A stretch of 9,454 nt of DNA, from contig DRQI01000079.1 in the NCBI GenBank assembly GCA_011330545.1, positions 1 through 9,454 on the forward strand. Direction: 5' to 3'. Shown piece after piece: positions 7,449 through 9,454 of the stretch. The translations under genes and the position numbers were made by a program. The stretch is from Flavobacteriia bacterium. Lineage in GTDB: Bacteria; Bacteroidota; Bacteroidia; Flavobacteriales; Flavobacteriaceae. The notes beneath the pieces are model-generated. The model made no database searches, had not been told where the DNA came from, and worked only from the letters and a program-made list of their open reading frames with translations. The first letter of the stretch is position 1, and every line of letters starts with the position of its first letter.

Positions 7449-8993
7449 TTACTCTTTTTGAGTTTCTTCAGAAGGCGTTTTCGGAATATCCTTGCGTAGC
7501 AAATCGCGAAATGCATCGGATAAAAATCGAATGCAATCTGATGCCGTAAACGTTTCATAGGTTACTGTATTCATCGCCAAATCAGCCGTCCTACCATGCA
7601 AATACACGCCGAGTACCGCCGCGTGAAAAGGCGTATACTGTTGCGCTATCAATCCGGTAATAATACCGGTGAGCACATCGCCGCTGCCGGCAGTTGCCAA
7701 TGCCGGGTTGCCCGTAGTATTAAAATAGATATTTCCTTGATAGGCAATAGCCGTATAAGCACCTTTGAGCACAATAATCAGTTTGTATTTTTTTGACAAT
7801 TTTTGTAGTTTCTCTAACTTTTCATAGTCGTTTTTCCATGCACCTGCCAAGCGCTCAAATTCTTTTGGGTGTGGTGTCAATACCGTGTTTTCGGGTAATA
7901 ATTTGAGCCATTTTTTATTCTTAGCCAATAAATTGATACCATCGGCATCTATCACTAAAGGCACTTTATTTTCTTGTAATAATTGTTGAAATCCGGCAGC
8001 GGTTTTTGTATGCGTACCCATGCCTACTCCTATGCCAATCACCGTAGATGCTACTTTAGAATTAAAATATTGCAATTGGTTTTCGGCATCTACCTCCACC
8101 ATTATTTCGGGTACTGATGTCTGAACAATTTGATATCCGCATTTCGGAACATAGGCCGTTACCAAGCCGCTGCCAGCTGTCAATGCCGCACGCGATGCCA
8201 AACTAACAGCACCAATCTTTCCAAAACTTCCTCCAATAATCAATGCATGCCCGTAATTGCCTTTATGCGAAAATTTATCCCTAAATTGATAAAGTCGCAC
8301 TACATCATTTTTTTGGGTCAAATAAAAGTGGGTTTCGGCAGCAGCTAAATAATCGGCATCCAAACCGATATCTACCACCTCCCAAGAAGTGGCATAGTCT
8401 TGGTTATCAGGCAATAAAAAAGCCAATTTGGGGGTTTGAAAAGTTAAAATATGATAGGCTTTGATTACCGAATCTTTATCAGTAACCGGTTTATCGGCAA
8501 AGAGGCCCGAAGGAAAATCTATCGACAACACATAGGCATTGGTGCCATTTATAAACTGTATGGTTTCTTTTAAAATTCCTTCCGGATTTCTCGACAGGCC
8601 TAGTCCGAAAATAGCATCGACTATCATATCATTTTCTGAAACGTCCGGAAATTCAGAAGTACAGGTAATCATTTCAGGCCAAACGCCCATTTCTTTTAGG
8701 TGTTCATAATTCTCTAAGAATTCTTCGGTTCGCTTGTTATTACAATTGATGACATAGGTATTTACATGGTAACCATATTTTTTGAGGTGCCTGGCAATTA
8801 CCAATCCGTCACCGCCATTGTTGCCCGTACCACAAAAGACATGAATGGGTACCGAATTGCCTTGCAAGCGATTGTGAATCCACTGAAAGCATAAGGTAGC
8901 AGCACGCTCCATTAAATCTACCGAAGTGATATTTCCTTTTTTAATGGTTATTTGGTCTGCTTCGTATAATTGTTTGGCCGTGAGTATTTTCAT
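7449..8993 (-). CDS. nnr: Bifunctional NAD(P)H-hydrate epimerase / ADP-dependent NAD(P)H-hydrate dehydratase
   Basis: A 514-residue cytoplasmic metabolite-repair enzyme. It interconverts the R and S forms of hydrated NAD(P)H and dehydrates the S form back to NAD(P)H, using ADP in bacterial enzymes. The N-terminal YjeF_N epimerase domain (about 1-225) shows CGTGNNGGDG (54-63), DAIFGLGL with Asp126, and SIDFPSG (157-163). The C-terminal ribokinase-like dehydratase domain (about 240-500) shows KGNYGHALIIGGS, TPHPKEFERL (373-382) and NPALATAGSGDVLTG with the catalytic GSGD at 436-439. Both halves are full length and carry their signature residues, so both activities should be present. The ATG at 8993 gives the usual MKILTAKQLYEAD start; no ribosome binding site is evident. 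It lies downstream of accA on the same strand and converges with miaA. Confidence 0.96.
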   Translation of the reverse strand: MKILTAKQLYEADQITIKKGNITSVDLMERAATLCFQWIHNRLQGNSVPIHVFCGTGNNGGDGLVIARHLKKYGYHVNTYVINCNNKRTEEFLENYEHLKEMGVWPEMITCTSEFPDVSENDMIVDAIFGLGLSRNPEGILKETIQFINGTNAYVLSIDFPSGLFADKPVTDKDSVIKAYHILTFQTPKLAFLLPDNQDYATSWEVVDIGLDADYLAAAETHFYLTQKNDVVRLYQFRDKFSHKGNYGHALIIGGSFGKIGAVSLASRAALTAGSGLVTAYVPKCGYQIVQTSVPEIMVEVDAENQLQYFNSKVASTVIGIGVGMGTHTKTAAGFQQLLQENKVPLVIDADGINLLAKNKKWLKLLPENTVLTPHPKEFERLAGAWKNDYEKLEKLQKLSKKYKLIIVLKGAYTAIAYQGNIYFNTTGNPALATAGSGDVLTGIITGLIAQQYTPFHAAVLGVYLHGRTADLAMNTVTYETFTASDCIRFLSDAFRDLLRKDIPKTPSEETQKE

Positions 8994-9065
8994 AGGTAAA
9001 CTTTTAAAAATGAGTTGATTTTTGGAAAGTTTATAAAAAAGGGATGTATAACAAAACCTTGTAAA

Positions 9066-9086
9066 AAGGCTTGTATATTTTGCCTT
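9066..9086 (-). terminator. Weak candidate terminator downstream of accA
   Basis: On the minus strand, AAGGC, an 11-base loop and GCCTT form a 5-bp stem whose 3' arm runs into further T's (GCCTTTTTAC). It sits about 20 bases after the accA stop. The stem is short and the T tract brief, so termination is plausible but weak, and read-through into nnr is possible. Confidence 0.25.
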
Positions 9087-9104
9087 AGGCTCTTCTCTTT
9101 TGGC

Positions 9105-9454
9105 TTAGTCTTTATATTCACCCATAGCAGCATATTTTGCCATTCGTTTTTCTACCAGGTCTTTTTCTGAAAGGCCTTTTAACTCATTGTATGCTTTTAA
9201 AATTTGCTTCTCTACAATTTTAAAGGCTTCTTCCCTATTGCTTTGCGCACCGCCAAACGGCTCTTTTATGATACCGTCTATCAGTTTTAATTTCTTCATG
9301 TCTTTTGCTGTTAGTTTGAGGGCTTCGGCAGCTTCTTCTTTGTGTTCCCAACTACGCCACAGGATAGAGGAACACGATTCGGGTGAAATAACGGTATACC
9401 AAGTATTTTCTAACATATATACCTTATCGCCAACACCAATTCCCAAAGCGCCTC
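9105..9454 (-). CDS. accA: Acetyl-CoA carboxylase carboxyltransferase subunit alpha, C-terminal part
   Basis: The last 115 codons of accA; the N-terminal portion, roughly two thirds of a protein usually a little over 300 residues long, lies beyond the right edge. AccA pairs with AccD to transfer the carboxyl group from biotin to acetyl-CoA, making malonyl-CoA for fatty acid synthesis. The visible sequence starts with [20 protein letters not shown], then [13 protein letters not shown] and [22 protein letters not shown], all characteristic of the carboxyltransferase alpha C-terminus, and ends with [10 protein letters not shown]. The frame stays open to the window edge; a TTG at 9446 is an internal Leu codon in the ALGIGVGD motif, not a start. 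The gene ends 111 bp before nnr on the same strand. Confidence 0.95.
   Translation of the reverse strand, partial: GALGIGVGDKVYMLENTWYTVISPESCSSILWRSWEHKEEAAEALKLTAKDMKKLKLIDGIIKEPFGGAQSNREEAFKIVEKQILKAYNELKGLSEKDLVEKRMAKYAAMGEYKD

Noticed and set aside
7451..7463. ACTC-ttttt-GAGT hairpin at the end of nnr, as a bidirectional terminator
   Set aside because: The stem is only 4 bp of mostly mixed pairs, overlaps the nnr stop codon, and is not followed by a T run on the minus strand or a proper one on the plus strand.
9026..9056. Possible promoter for nnr (minus-strand TTTTG followed by TATAAACTTT)
   Set aside because: It only loosely resembles the Bacteroidota TTTG / TAnnTTTG pattern: the -7 element has an extra base and no final G. 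Too weak to list as a feature.

Overview
The window looks like a piece of a Bacteroidota chromosome, most likely Flavobacteriaceae. This rests on the low G+C, the absence of clear Shine-Dalgarno sequences before the starts, the DUF3857/transglutaminase-like exported proteins, the M28 peptidase tail, and the fused Nnr protein. No RNA gene, CRISPR array, transposase, integrase or phage gene is visible. Every long open stretch is accounted for by a recognisable family.

Left and centre (1-7379, plus strand): six genes in one direction with almost no space between them. They are the 3' end of an M28-family metallopeptidase, a DnaQ-like exonuclease fused to a UvrC/Cho-type GIY-YIG nuclease, two tandem paralogous exported DUF3857/transglutaminase-like proteins, a voltage-gated K+ channel with a C-terminal zinc ribbon, and miaA (tRNA dimethylallyltransferase). 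Junctions are 0, 3, 2 and 10 bp, followed by an 8-bp overlap. The set is almost certainly one transcript whose promoter lies left of the window. Three of the genes appear to start with TTG. The products share no obvious pathway (peptide hydrolysis, DNA repair or processing, envelope, ion transport, tRNA modification), so this reads as a housekeeping-type cluster rather than a dedicated system.

Right (7449-9454, minus strand): a bifunctional NAD(P)HX epimerase/dehydratase (nnr) lies downstream of the 3' end of accA (carboxyltransferase alpha subunit of acetyl-CoA carboxylase). The two are separated by 111 bp. This block converges on miaA across a 69-bp gap.

The most notable observation is a 69-bp direct repeat with one mismatch. 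It covers the last 21 codons, the stop codon and 2 further bases of both DUF3857 paralogues, although the rest of the two genes has diverged strongly. Recombination between the copies would remove the second paralogue cleanly (1973 bp). I did not find a convincing new defence or mobile system; the window is mostly ordinary chromosome with a few features worth checking.
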